Below, piece after piece: positions 16,707 to 23,594 of a DNA stretch of 51,196 nucleotides (the stretch's first letter is position 1; each line of letters begins with the position of its first letter). Both the position numbers and the translations under genes were made by a program. The stretch comes from Arthrobacter ipis (GTDB taxonomy: Bacteria; Actinomycetota; Actinomycetes; Actinomycetales; Micrococcaceae). Under the pieces are notes generated by a model. That model saw only the letters and a program-made list of their open reading frames with translations. It ran no database searches and was not told where the DNA came from. The stretch lies in assembly GCF_014694315.1 (NCBI RefSeq), contig NZ_JAAOXD010000001.1, forward strand, positions 451,763 to 502,958, written 5' to 3'.

Positions 16707-17864
16707 TTGAGCGGTGGCACTGTAAGCGGTGGATCGAACCGCAATGCCGACGTCGTGGTGGTCGGAGCCGGGCAGGCCGGCCTCTCGGCAGCCTTCCACC
16801 TGGCCCGCCGTGGATTTACGCCGGCCCCGGCGGCAGAACAGCCAAATGGTGCAGTCACGGCAGCCGGTCCAGGCCGGACGTACGCGGTGCTGGACGCCGA
16901 GGACGGGCCGGGCGGAGCCTGGCGGCACCGCTGGAAAAGCCTGCTCATGGCCACCGTAAACGGCATCAGTGACCTTCCCGGAATACCGCAGCCGGATGTC
17001 GACCCGGCGGAACCAAGCTCGGCATTCCTCAGCCGCTACTTCGCCGCCTACGAGCGGCAGGTCGGGCTGGCCGTCGAGCGGCCCGTCAAGGTGCTCGCCG
17101 TCGAACGTGCGGACGCTGACCCGGCGGGGCTGCTGAGGATCACCACGTCCGACGGCGGCTGGACGGCCCGGGCAGTCATCAACGCCACCGGAACCTGGAC
17201 CAGGCCCTTTTGGCCGATCTATCCGGGCCAGTTCACGTTCGGGGGCCGCCAGTTGCATGTCGCCGACTACGTGTCCGCAGAGGAGTTCCGCGGGCTGCAC
17301 GTCATTGTGGTGGGCGGCGGAATCTCCGCGGTCGGACTGCTGGACGAAATCTCCAAGGTCACCACGACAAGCTGGTTCACCCGCCGCGAGCCCGTGTGGC
17401 GGGACGGATTCGACCGGCAGTCCGGCCACGACGCGGTCGCACTGGTGGAAGACCGGGTGCGGCGGGGGCTGCCGCCGCAAAGCGTCGTCGCCGCCACCGG
17501 TCTCATCTGGACTCCGGCACTCCGGGCCGCAGCTGCGCGCGGCGTACTGGACCGCCGGCCGATGTTCTCGGCGATAGAGCCCGGCGGCGTCCGGCTCGCG
17601 GACGGCGGGTTCGTCGCGGCGGATGTGATCCTGTGGGCCACCGGGTTCCGCGCCGAGCTGGAGCACCTGGCACCGCTGCACCTGCGGGGACCAGGCGGCG
17701 GGATTGCCATGGAAGGAACGCAGGTGGCAGCGGAACCCCGCGTGCACTTGGTGGGCTACGGCCCGTCGTCGTCCACCATCGGCGCCAACCGCGCCGGCCG
17801 GGCCGCGGTGACCGACATCCTCAAACTCCTGGCCCCCTCCGCAGCCGTGACAGATCCGCGGTAG
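16707..17864 (+). CDS. FAD/NAD(P)-dependent oxidoreductase (flavin-containing monooxygenase-like)
   Basis: A 385-residue flavoprotein of the class that includes CzcO-like and flavin-containing monooxygenases. The FAD-binding GAGQAG motif is at 20-25 and the NADPH-binding VVGGGISAVG at 201-210; VINATG and ILWATGFR are the usual linking segments. An Ala/Pro/Gly insertion (about 38-57) separates helix A from the second strand of the Rossmann fold, which is unusual. The start is TTG 16707: the upstream ATG at 16672 opens a 12-codon frame that stops at TGA overlapping this TTG, so translation may be coupled. Substrate unknown. The methyltransferase gene follows after 57 bases. Confidence 0.85.
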   Translation: MSGGTVSGGSNRNADVVVVGAGQAGLSAAFHLARRGFTPAPAAEQPNGAVTAAGPGRTYAVLDAEDGPGGAWRHRWKSLLMATVNGISDLPGIPQPDVDPAEPSSAFLSRYFAAYERQVGLAVERPVKVLAVERADADPAGLLRITTSDGGWTARAVINATGTWTRPFWPIYPGQFTFGGRQLHVADYVSAEEFRGLHVIVVGGGISAVGLLDEISKVTTTSWFTRREPVWRDGFDRQSGHDAVALVEDRVRRGLPPQSVVAATGLIWTPALRAAAARGVLDRRPMFSAIEPGGVRLADGGFVAADVILWATGFRAELEHLAPLHLRGPGGGIAMEGTQVAAEPRVHLVGYGPSSSTIGANRAGRAAVTDILKLLAPSAAVTDPR

Positions 17865-17921
17865 ATTTGCACGGGCGGATTTCTGCCCGGGCGACGAGCA
17901 AGGAAGAGGCGGCGGCAACAC

Positions 17922-19049
17922 GTGACGGAAAACGGTCTTGGGCAGGTCCTCGGCTTGCTTCGAAGGCACCCCGATGTCGAGGCCGCCAACCTGCAGGCGT
18001 GGGACGCCACTGACTCCCTCCTGCTGGACGCCGCCGCGGATCTGCTCTCCCCGGACAGTACGGTTGCCGTCATCGGGGACAACTACGGGGCGCTCACGCT
18101 CGGGCTGCTGGCCGGCGGTCCCCGTCCGGTGCCCGCCGAGGTGAAGGTGCACCAGGACCTGGTCACGGGGGAACGGGCGCTCCGCAACAATGCTGCGGCG
18201 CTGGGAGTTTCCGGAAGCTTTGCGCAGCTGCCGCTCGGCGCTGAACTGCTGGCCCGCGCGGACCTGGTGCTGTTGCAGCTACCCAAGACCCTCGCCGAAC
18301 TCGAGGAAATTTCCGACGCCGTTGCCCGGCACGCGCCTGCCGGCGCTGTGTTGCTTGCCGGCGGCCGTCTTAAACACATGTCCCTGGGCATGAACGCCGT
18401 GCTGGGCAAATACTTCGGCACGGTGCAGCCGCAGCTGGCCCGGCAAAAATCACGGTTGCTCCTCGCCACCGGTGCGAAGCCTCCGGAAGGTGAACACAAC
18501 GCCGAACTCGGCCTGGATATCTGCGCGCACGGGGCCGTTTTCGCGGGCACGCGTTTGGACATTGGAACCCGCTTCCTGCTGTCATTCCTGCCGCAGATCC
18601 CGGCCTCCGCCAAGGCCGTGGACCTGGGCTGCGGCACCGGGATCCTGGCGGCAATGTATGCCCGCCGGCACCCCGGAGCCGAGGTTATTGCCACGGACCG
18701 GTCCGCGGCCGCGGTGGCGTCGGCAAGGGCAACTGCCCGGGCCAACGGCCTGGCTGCCAGCATCACGGCTGTCCAGGATGACGCAATGAGCACCCTTCCG
18801 GCCGGGAGCGCGGACCTTATCCTGCTGAACCCCCCGTTCCACCTCGGTTCCAGCGTCCACGCCGGGGCGGGGCTGAAGCTCTTCGAGGCAGCCGGCCGGG
18901 TGCTGGCACCCGGAGGCCAGCTCTGGACGGTGTTCAACAGTCACCTGCGCTATACGACGGCTCTGGAGCGGCTGGTTGGTCCCACCACCGTGAGGGGCCG
19001 GAACCCCAAATTCACGGTGGCCGTCAGCGTCAGGCGGGATGCCAACTGA
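17922..19049 (+). CDS. Class I SAM methyltransferase, RsmC/RlmG type
   Basis: Probable rRNA guanine-N2 methyltransferase. The 375-residue protein has the two-domain layout of RsmC and RlmG: a degenerate N-terminal methyltransferase-like domain (about 1-190) and an active C-terminal one with the SAM motif DLGCGTG (234-240) and the catalytic NPPFH (303-307). NPPF is the signature of enzymes that methylate exocyclic amino groups of bases. Whether it acts on 16S G1207 or 23S G1835 cannot be decided by eye. The GTG start at 17922 is preceded by AGAGGCGGC. It may share a transcript with the upstream flavoprotein. Confidence 0.82.
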   Translation: MTENGLGQVLGLLRRHPDVEAANLQAWDATDSLLLDAAADLLSPDSTVAVIGDNYGALTLGLLAGGPRPVPAEVKVHQDLVTGERALRNNAAALGVSGSFAQLPLGAELLARADLVLLQLPKTLAELEEISDAVARHAPAGAVLLAGGRLKHMSLGMNAVLGKYFGTVQPQLARQKSRLLLATGAKPPEGEHNAELGLDICAHGAVFAGTRLDIGTRFLLSFLPQIPASAKAVDLGCGTGILAAMYARRHPGAEVIATDRSAAAVASARATARANGLAASITAVQDDAMSTLPAGSADLILLNPPFHLGSSVHAGAGLKLFEAAGRVLAPGGQLWTVFNSHLRYTTALERLVGPTTVRGRNPKFTVAVSVRRDAN

Positions 19050-19170
19050 GCCCCGCCGGCCGTCGTCGAACGCGCCTGCAGTGCCCTGAGCGTGGGGCGT
19101 ACCCGTTCACCGGGGCGTAACGTACGATTCAGACATTGATAGTGGCCAACAGAAGATGTTAGGGGAATCC

Positions 19171-20424
19171 TTGACCGAGATCCGCCAGCCCTCGCCGAGG
19201 CGCGGAACCAACCTGCCGCGGATGGGCGACTTCAACCTGACGGTCATTCTCGATGCCATCCGCCGTGCCGCCGGAGGGCTCAGCCGCGTTGAACTTGCCC
19301 AGATCGTTGGTCTTTCCCCGCAAACCATTTCGAACATTTCCCGCCGGCTGCTGGACCAGAACCTTATTGTCGAGGCGGGCAAAGAGGGCAGCGGACCAGG
19401 CAAGCCGCGAACTATCCTTCGCCTGAATCCCGCCGGCATGTATGCGGTCGGCGTGCATCTGGACCCTGCCGTAGCAACGTTCGTCGTCCTTGATCTCCTG
19501 GGTGCAGTGGTCCTGCATTCGAGCGTGAAAACGCCGGACAGCTCCCGGCCCGAGGCGGTCATTACCGCCATTGCCGCCGAAATCGACAGGCTGATCGAGG
19601 CCTCGGGTGTGGATCGCGCCAAGATTGCCGGCCTGGGCGTCGCGGCACCCGGACCTATCGACCACGACAACGGCACGGTGGTGGAGCCGCCGCTCATGGA
19701 TGGCTGGGACAGCGTTCCGCTCCGGGATGCGCTCGCTGAGGCGACAGGACTGTCTGTGCTGATGGACAAGGACGTCACCAGCGCGGCAGTCGCGGAAACG
19801 TGGGCCGGCGGAGCCAGCGGCGCCGGCAGCTTTGTTTTCATGTACATGGGCACCGGGATTGGCTGCGGCATTGTCCTCAATGACGAGGTGGTCCGCGGGA
19901 CGTCAGGCAACGCCGGCGAAATCGGCCACATCATCGTTGACCCTGACGGAGCGCCCTGCGACTGCGGGTTGCGCGGCTGCGTCAAGTCCACCTGCATACC
20001 CCAGGTCCTCGTCGCGCAGGCCCAAGCTGCGGGCATTCTGGATGAGCCCGGAACGGCCACCAGCAACTCTGCCGTCCAGGAAAGGTTTGCCATGCTCTGC
20101 GAAGCAGCCGACGCCGGCAACAGCGAAGCGGCTGACATCATCGACAAATCAGCCGAACTGGTGGCCCGGGCGGCGTCAGTGGTGGCCAACACGCTGGACG
20201 TGGACCGGGTGGTGTTTGGCGGCCCCTTCTGGCCGCTGCTGTCCGCGCGCTACCTGGCGAAGGTCCCCGGCCTGATCCAGCAGAACAGCGACGCCGGCAA
20301 CATCCACGCCGTCGAAGTCGTGGGCACGGGCGTGGGGGAGGACGTGGGAGCCGTGGGCGCTGCATGCCTGGTCCTTGAGCACACCCTTGCGCCCCGGGCC
20401 CAGCGGCTGCTGCTGGAGGGCTGA
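19171..20424 (+). CDS. ROK family transcriptional regulator
   Basis: Sugar-responsive repressor of the NagC/XylR type. The product (417 residues from TTG 19171) has an N-terminal winged helix-turn-helix (about 25-75; VELAQIVGLSPQTISNISRRL region) and a sugar-kinase-like domain with the ROK zinc site GHI...CDCGLRGC (C263, C265, C270). The catalytic region reads DKDVTSAA, keeping the second aspartate. TTG 19171 is preferred because AGGGGA lies five bases upstream; ATG 19156 is in frame but has no ribosome site. No sugar genes adjoin, so the target is unknown. The gene ends only three bases from the convergent small gene. Confidence 0.88.
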   Translation: MTEIRQPSPRRGTNLPRMGDFNLTVILDAIRRAAGGLSRVELAQIVGLSPQTISNISRRLLDQNLIVEAGKEGSGPGKPRTILRLNPAGMYAVGVHLDPAVATFVVLDLLGAVVLHSSVKTPDSSRPEAVITAIAAEIDRLIEASGVDRAKIAGLGVAAPGPIDHDNGTVVEPPLMDGWDSVPLRDALAEATGLSVLMDKDVTSAAVAETWAGGASGAGSFVFMYMGTGIGCGIVLNDEVVRGTSGNAGEIGHIIVDPDGAPCDCGLRGCVKSTCIPQVLVAQAQAAGILDEPGTATSNSAVQERFAMLCEAADAGNSEAADIIDKSAELVARAASVVANTLDVDRVVFGGPFWPLLSARYLAKVPGLIQQNSDAGNIHAVEVVGTGVGEDVGAVGAACLVLEHTLAPRAQRLLLEG

Positions 20425-20427
20425 GCC

Positions 20428-20625
20428 CTAGTCGATGTCCTCGACGATTGTCCCGTAGGGAATTGTGTCGTCGAGGTGTGCCTGGTGCCCTCGGGGGATG
20501 TACAGCACCCGGACGCCGTGCAGCTGGTCCGCTGCCGACTGGAGGAGGATGGGACGGACCATGTCAACGAAGCTTGGGTCCTTGCCAACGAGATATTCCT
20601 CGTAGCTGGCTGGAAGCTGGATCAT
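20428..20625 (-). CDS. Small conserved-looking hypothetical protein, 65 aa
   Basis: A 65-residue soluble acidic protein of unknown function (starts MIQLPASYEEYLVGKDPSF). The frame is open far upstream, but composition changes sharply at the ATG at 20625, where natural-looking sequence with mixed hydrophobic and charged residues begins. It converges on the ROK gene with three bases between stops and no terminator, so the two transcripts must overlap. Confidence 0.7.
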   Translation of the reverse strand: MIQLPASYEEYLVGKDPSFVDMVRPILLQSAADQLHGVRVLYIPRGHQAHLDDTIPYGTIVEDID

Positions 20626-20660
20626 GGCATCAGAATAGACCGGATTGTGGGCCAAGGGGA

Positions 20661-20690
20661 GGGTGCCCGGTAACCTGCCGCCGGGCACCC
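20661..20690 (-). terminator. Hairpin after the lipoprotein gene
   Basis: A 10-bp perfect stem (20661-20670 with 20681-20690), 27 bases past the lipoprotein stop on the minus strand and just upstream of the 65-residue gene. It lacks a T-run. Confidence 0.55.
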
Positions 20691-20716
20691 GTTCCGGTGT
20701 TGGGCGCTCGTCCTGA

Positions 20717-21799
20717 CTAGTAGCCGGGCTGAACAGTTGGGCTGTCGCCGGTAGCCGGGCTGCTGGCAGGCCCAGACGATTCAGTGGCAACCTCAGCCTT
20801 ATCCGTCTTGGCATAGACGTTCTTGCTGACCTGGTAGGCATGCTGGTCGAGCTTGAGCGCCTCCTGATTGATTTCCTTCAGCTTGGCGTCGGTGAGCTGT
20901 TCGATCTTGGTGAGCTCCAGTGTCTCCTGGTCCGTTCCGCCTACAGCTGTCACCTTCACCAAACCCGTTCCGGCCGAGTAGAACTTCCGCTGGTGGCCTA
21001 CCGCAGGCTCCAGCGGGTTGCGTTCGTCGATGACCAGAACATCGTCATAGCAGCCCGTGGCGACGCACACATGCTCGTTCTGCTTTAAGACCTGCCCGCA
21101 GTCCAGGAAGTCGACGCTCGCTGCGTGGGCCTGGACATAACTGGGCGTGTTTGTCTGGGGGTCCGCCTGCATGGCGATTCCGGCCTGCGCCTCATCCACG
21201 CTATGGATGAAGGTGGAGGGGGCGCCCGTGAACTTCCCGCCTTCATATTCCTCCGGGTATTCGCCGAACAGCCAGACGGTGCCGCTCTGCGTCTGCGCGA
21301 AGAAAGCCAGTTCGGATTCCACGAGCTCACCGTCGGCGTAGTCCCGGTCCCACATGACCTGGGTCTTCACGCCGTCGATGACCTTGGTCAGTCCCGTTAT
21401 TGAGTGCACAACTGTCCGTTTGATGTCTCCCTCGGCACTCTTGACGTCGCCCGTGGTGGTGTACTGCATGCCCGGCTTGAGCGGGAACCATTTGTTGTCC
21501 ACGTTGGGCGATGACTGGAATTGGGAGATGTCAAAGTTGATCGCGGAGCCGGGCCCGCAAAGCTCGTCCGCGCCGGCTGTCCCGGTTGAACCGGGGGTGG
21601 CGGATCCCGAAGCCGCAGATCCGGTTGGGGAGGCCGCGGCCGACGTCTCTGTCGGTGCGGCGGAACCGGAAGTGGCCTGCGGGGCGGCATTTTGCTGTGG
21701 GGCGCAGGACGTAACTGTGGCCAGCGCGACGAGGAGCACAAGGGCGGAGCCCGGAGTGGACGGTGATTTGGAACGGGGTGGTTTGTGAAGCTGGAACAT
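20717..21799 (-). CDS. Secreted lipoprotein of unknown function
   Basis: A 360-residue exported lipoprotein. The N-terminal signal has a hydrophobic core (18-30) and the lipobox TVTSC (C32), followed by a 50-residue Ala/Ser/Thr/Pro linker. The mature domain (about 85-310) has a conserved-looking start KWFPLKPGMQYTTTG, two later cysteines likely forming a disulfide, and beta-rich sequence. I do not recognise an enzyme motif. The gene stands alone; the next gene upstream is metF, transcribed away. A 12-bp sequence near the 3' end (20720-20731) is repeated at 20751-20762. Confidence 0.8.
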   Translation of the reverse strand: MFQLHKPPRSKSPSTPGSALVLLVALATVTSCAPQQNAAPQATSGSAAPTETSAAASPTGSAASGSATPGSTGTAGADELCGPGSAINFDISQFQSSPNVDNKWFPLKPGMQYTTTGDVKSAEGDIKRTVVHSITGLTKVIDGVKTQVMWDRDYADGELVESELAFFAQTQSGTVWLFGEYPEEYEGGKFTGAPSTFIHSVDEAQAGIAMQADPQTNTPSYVQAHAASVDFLDCGQVLKQNEHVCVATGCYDDVLVIDERNPLEPAVGHQRKFYSAGTGLVKVTAVGGTDQETLELTKIEQLTDAKLKEINQEALKLDQHAYQVSKNVYAKTDKAEVATESSGPASSPATGDSPTVQPGY

Positions 21800-22190
21800 C
21801 TCGGTGGCCTTTCGCCGTAAGGATTTCTGGCTTCCAGCAACTCCACCGCGGCGTCAGTGCCGTGCCCGGCCGCTGCAGAACGCTGGCTAACCGCGCCCTG
21901 CCGGCGGGCGAATCATGGGACGGGACGGTGCAGGCTCCGGTGGGCGCGGATAATGCTCTCTCGGGACGATTCACCGAGGAAGAACCAGAAGAAGCATCCA
22001 GCCTCCTCAACCTGAGACCTTGCCGAATCCGATACGACGTGACAAAAGAATGGACTAATATCCTGGGTTTGGAAAGAGGTCCGCCCGGGCAGTGCCGGCG
22101 GCTCACCTACCCCAGAGTCCCTTTTGGCGAAGATAATTCTGAACGGGCAATCCAATCGGGCGTAAAGCAGCGTCTTAATTCGGCGTCAAC
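21800..22190. other. Intergenic stretch without a supported gene
   Basis: About 390 bases between the lipoprotein start and the metF promoter. Frames on both strands are open for 80-140 codons, but their amino-acid composition looks random and none has a ribosome site. The part near 22010-22070 is poorer in GC and probably holds the lipoprotein promoter, though I cannot place clear hexamers. Confidence 0.5.
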
Positions 22191-22220
22191 TTGAAGGCGT
22201 GCCCGGATGGCTTCTAGAGT
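22191..22220 (+). promoter_or_regulatory. Probable metF promoter
   Basis: TTGAAG (22191-22196) and TAGAGT (22215-22220) with an 18-base spacer. Transcription would start near 22227, giving a leader of about 250 bases before metF. Confidence 0.5.
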
Positions 22221-22229
22221 TCTATACAA

Positions 22230-22243
22230 GTTACCCAGGTAAC
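22230..22243. promoter_or_regulatory. Perfect palindrome GTTACCCAGGTAAC
   Basis: A 14-base palindrome with 6-bp arms and CA centre, placed just after the predicted start of transcription. It fits an operator for a dimeric repressor, or the first hairpin of the leader RNA. Confidence 0.45.
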
Positions 22244-22244
22244 G

Positions 22245-22322
22245 TGTCAGCGATCCTCCGCTGCGGATGTGCCGCCTGCCGGCCGCCAAGGAGGGTGTGG
22301 GTGCCCCCATGTGGGCCTGACA
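22245..22322 (+). promoter_or_regulatory. Possible structured leader RNA upstream of metF
   Basis: TGTCAG (22245-22250) pairs with CTGACA (22317-22322), enclosing CCTCC (22255-22259) paired with GGAGG (22290-22294) and small GC hairpins (GCGG/CCGC near 22263-22275; GCCC/GGGC near 22303-22316). I compared it with SAM-I, SAM-IV, SAH and cobalamin consensus sequences from memory and could not match it to any. The GGAGG arm is also a ribosome site for the short frame at 22301. Confidence 0.35.
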
Positions 22323-22354
22323 TTTGCTCACGGTGGACTTCTTTACAGGCGTAA
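22301..22354 (+). CDS. Possible leader peptide, 17 aa
   Basis: GTG 22301 has AAGGAGG six bases upstream and opens a 17-residue frame, MPPCGPDICSRWTSLQA, ending in TAA 125 bases before metF. It contains two cysteines and one tryptophan. Its ribosome site can pair with CCTCC at 22255-22259. It could couple translation of a leader to sulfur amino acid supply, but the evidence is only the ribosome site and position. Confidence 0.3.
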   Translation: MPPCGPDICSRWTSLQA

Positions 22355-22478
22355 CAGTCGCGGCTGCGCCCTGCCGAAGTTCGTCCCGTGTTCCCCAAAC
22401 TCAATTCATTGACCGCTTGCTGCCTGGGCTTCCCGCCATGGCAGCGCCGCCTTCAATGGCCCAAAGCCAAGGACGCAA

Positions 22479-23444
22479 ATGTCGCCACCAAGCCTTATTG
22501 AAACACATCCAAATCTTTCCGACACCGCGCCGGTGGCGCTTTCCTATGAGCTGTTTCCGCCCCGTTCGCCCGCTGCCGCGGAGACCCTGTGGAACACCAT
22601 CCGGGAACTGGAAGCCACCGATCCCGATTACGTATCGGTTACCTACGGTGCCAGCGGCTCCAACCGGGACACCGCCGTCGAACTCATCAATCGACTGGTG
22701 CTGGAGACCACCCTCCGCCCGCTTGCCCACCTGACATGTGTGGGCAACACGCCGGCAGAGCTTGCGGAAATCATCGGTGAACTGCTCGACGCCGGCGTCC
22801 GCGGAATCCTTGCCCTCCGCGGCGACCTGCCCAAGGACAGCGGCGAACCGGTCAGCGGTTCGCTGCGCTACGCCCAGGACCTGATTGAGCTCATCCGCCG
22901 CGTGGAGCAGCGCCGCTCGGCCCTGCTGTGCGCCGGGAAGGTTGCCGTTGGCGTAGCAGCCTACCCCACGCGGCATCCGGAATCGCCCAGCGAGGCCCAT
23001 GACGTGGAGGTGCTGCTGGCCAAACAGCGGTCCGGTGCCGACTTCGCGATCACCCAGGTCTTCTTCCGCACGGAGCAATACGCGGATCTCGTGACCAGGG
23101 CACGCCGGGCGGGCGTCACCATCCCCATCATCCCCGGCGTCATGCCGCTCACCAGCCTGCGGAGGCTCAAGCGCCTCGGCGAGCTGACCGGCGTCGAACC
23201 CGCCCCGGAGCTCATCGAGCGGATGGCTGCCGCGGATACCGACGCCGAGCGGCTCCGGATCGGCGTCAGCGCAACGGTGGACCTGGCCAACGCGGCCCTG
23301 GACGCCGGTGCACCCGGACTCCACATCTACACGTTCAATGAGCACCAGAGCGCGCTGCAGGTGCTGGACAAGCTGTCGCTTGCCCGGCCGGCACGCCCGT
23401 CGAGCCGCCTGAACGCACTCGCCCGCCGCCAGCTCGCCAGCTGA
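22479..23444 (+). CDS. metF: Methylenetetrahydrofolate reductase
   Basis: Flavoprotein that reduces 5,10-methylene-THF to 5-methyl-THF, the methyl donor for methionine. The 321-residue protein is a TIM barrel with the family segments SYELFPPR near the start, LRGDLP, VAAYPTRHPES, FAITQVFF and IIPGVMPL, and HIYTFNE close to the end. AAGGA lies upstream of the ATG. metE follows after 150 bases, so the methyl donor and the enzyme using it are made together. The 3' end, including the stop codon, lies in the first unit of a tandem repeat that continues into the intergenic region. Confidence 0.95.
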   Translation: MSPPSLIETHPNLSDTAPVALSYELFPPRSPAAAETLWNTIRELEATDPDYVSVTYGASGSNRDTAVELINRLVLETTLRPLAHLTCVGNTPAELAEIIGELLDAGVRGILALRGDLPKDSGEPVSGSLRYAQDLIELIRRVEQRRSALLCAGKVAVGVAAYPTRHPESPSEAHDVEVLLAKQRSGADFAITQVFFRTEQYADLVTRARRAGVTIPIIPGVMPLTSLRRLKRLGELTGVEPAPELIERMAAADTDAERLRIGVSATVDLANAALDAGAPGLHIYTFNEHQSALQVLDKLSLARPARPSSRLNALARRQLAS

Positions 23445-23552
23445 CCGGATTCCCCGCCGCCAGCTCGCCCGCTGACCGGATTTCACCTGCAGTCAGCTCG
23501 CCCGCTGATCGCATCCGCCTGCCGTCAGCCTGCCAGCTGACCGCATTCCTCC
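23424..23552. repeat. Degenerate tandem repeat spanning the metF stop codon
   Basis: Four units whose CAGCTCGCC-like cores begin near 23430, 23461, 23494 and 23526 (periods 31, 33 and 32). The first unit encodes the last codons of MetF and its TGA; later units keep the GCTGACCG(G/C)AT part and thus further TGA triplets. It fills most of the metF-metE gap. Confidence 0.8.
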
Positions 23553-23594
23553 CCCCGACATTGACAGCATTTCGCAACCATTCAAGGAACTGAC

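Noticed and set aside
21763..22194. Open frame of 143 codons between the lipoprotein and metF
   Set aside because: Random-looking composition, no ribosome site, begins inside the lipoprotein gene on the other strand.
22227..22330. SAM-IV, SAH or cobalamin riboswitch before metF
   Set aside because: Only a short GTGGGTGCCCC resemblance to SAM-IV was found; the other conserved blocks of these classes are missing.
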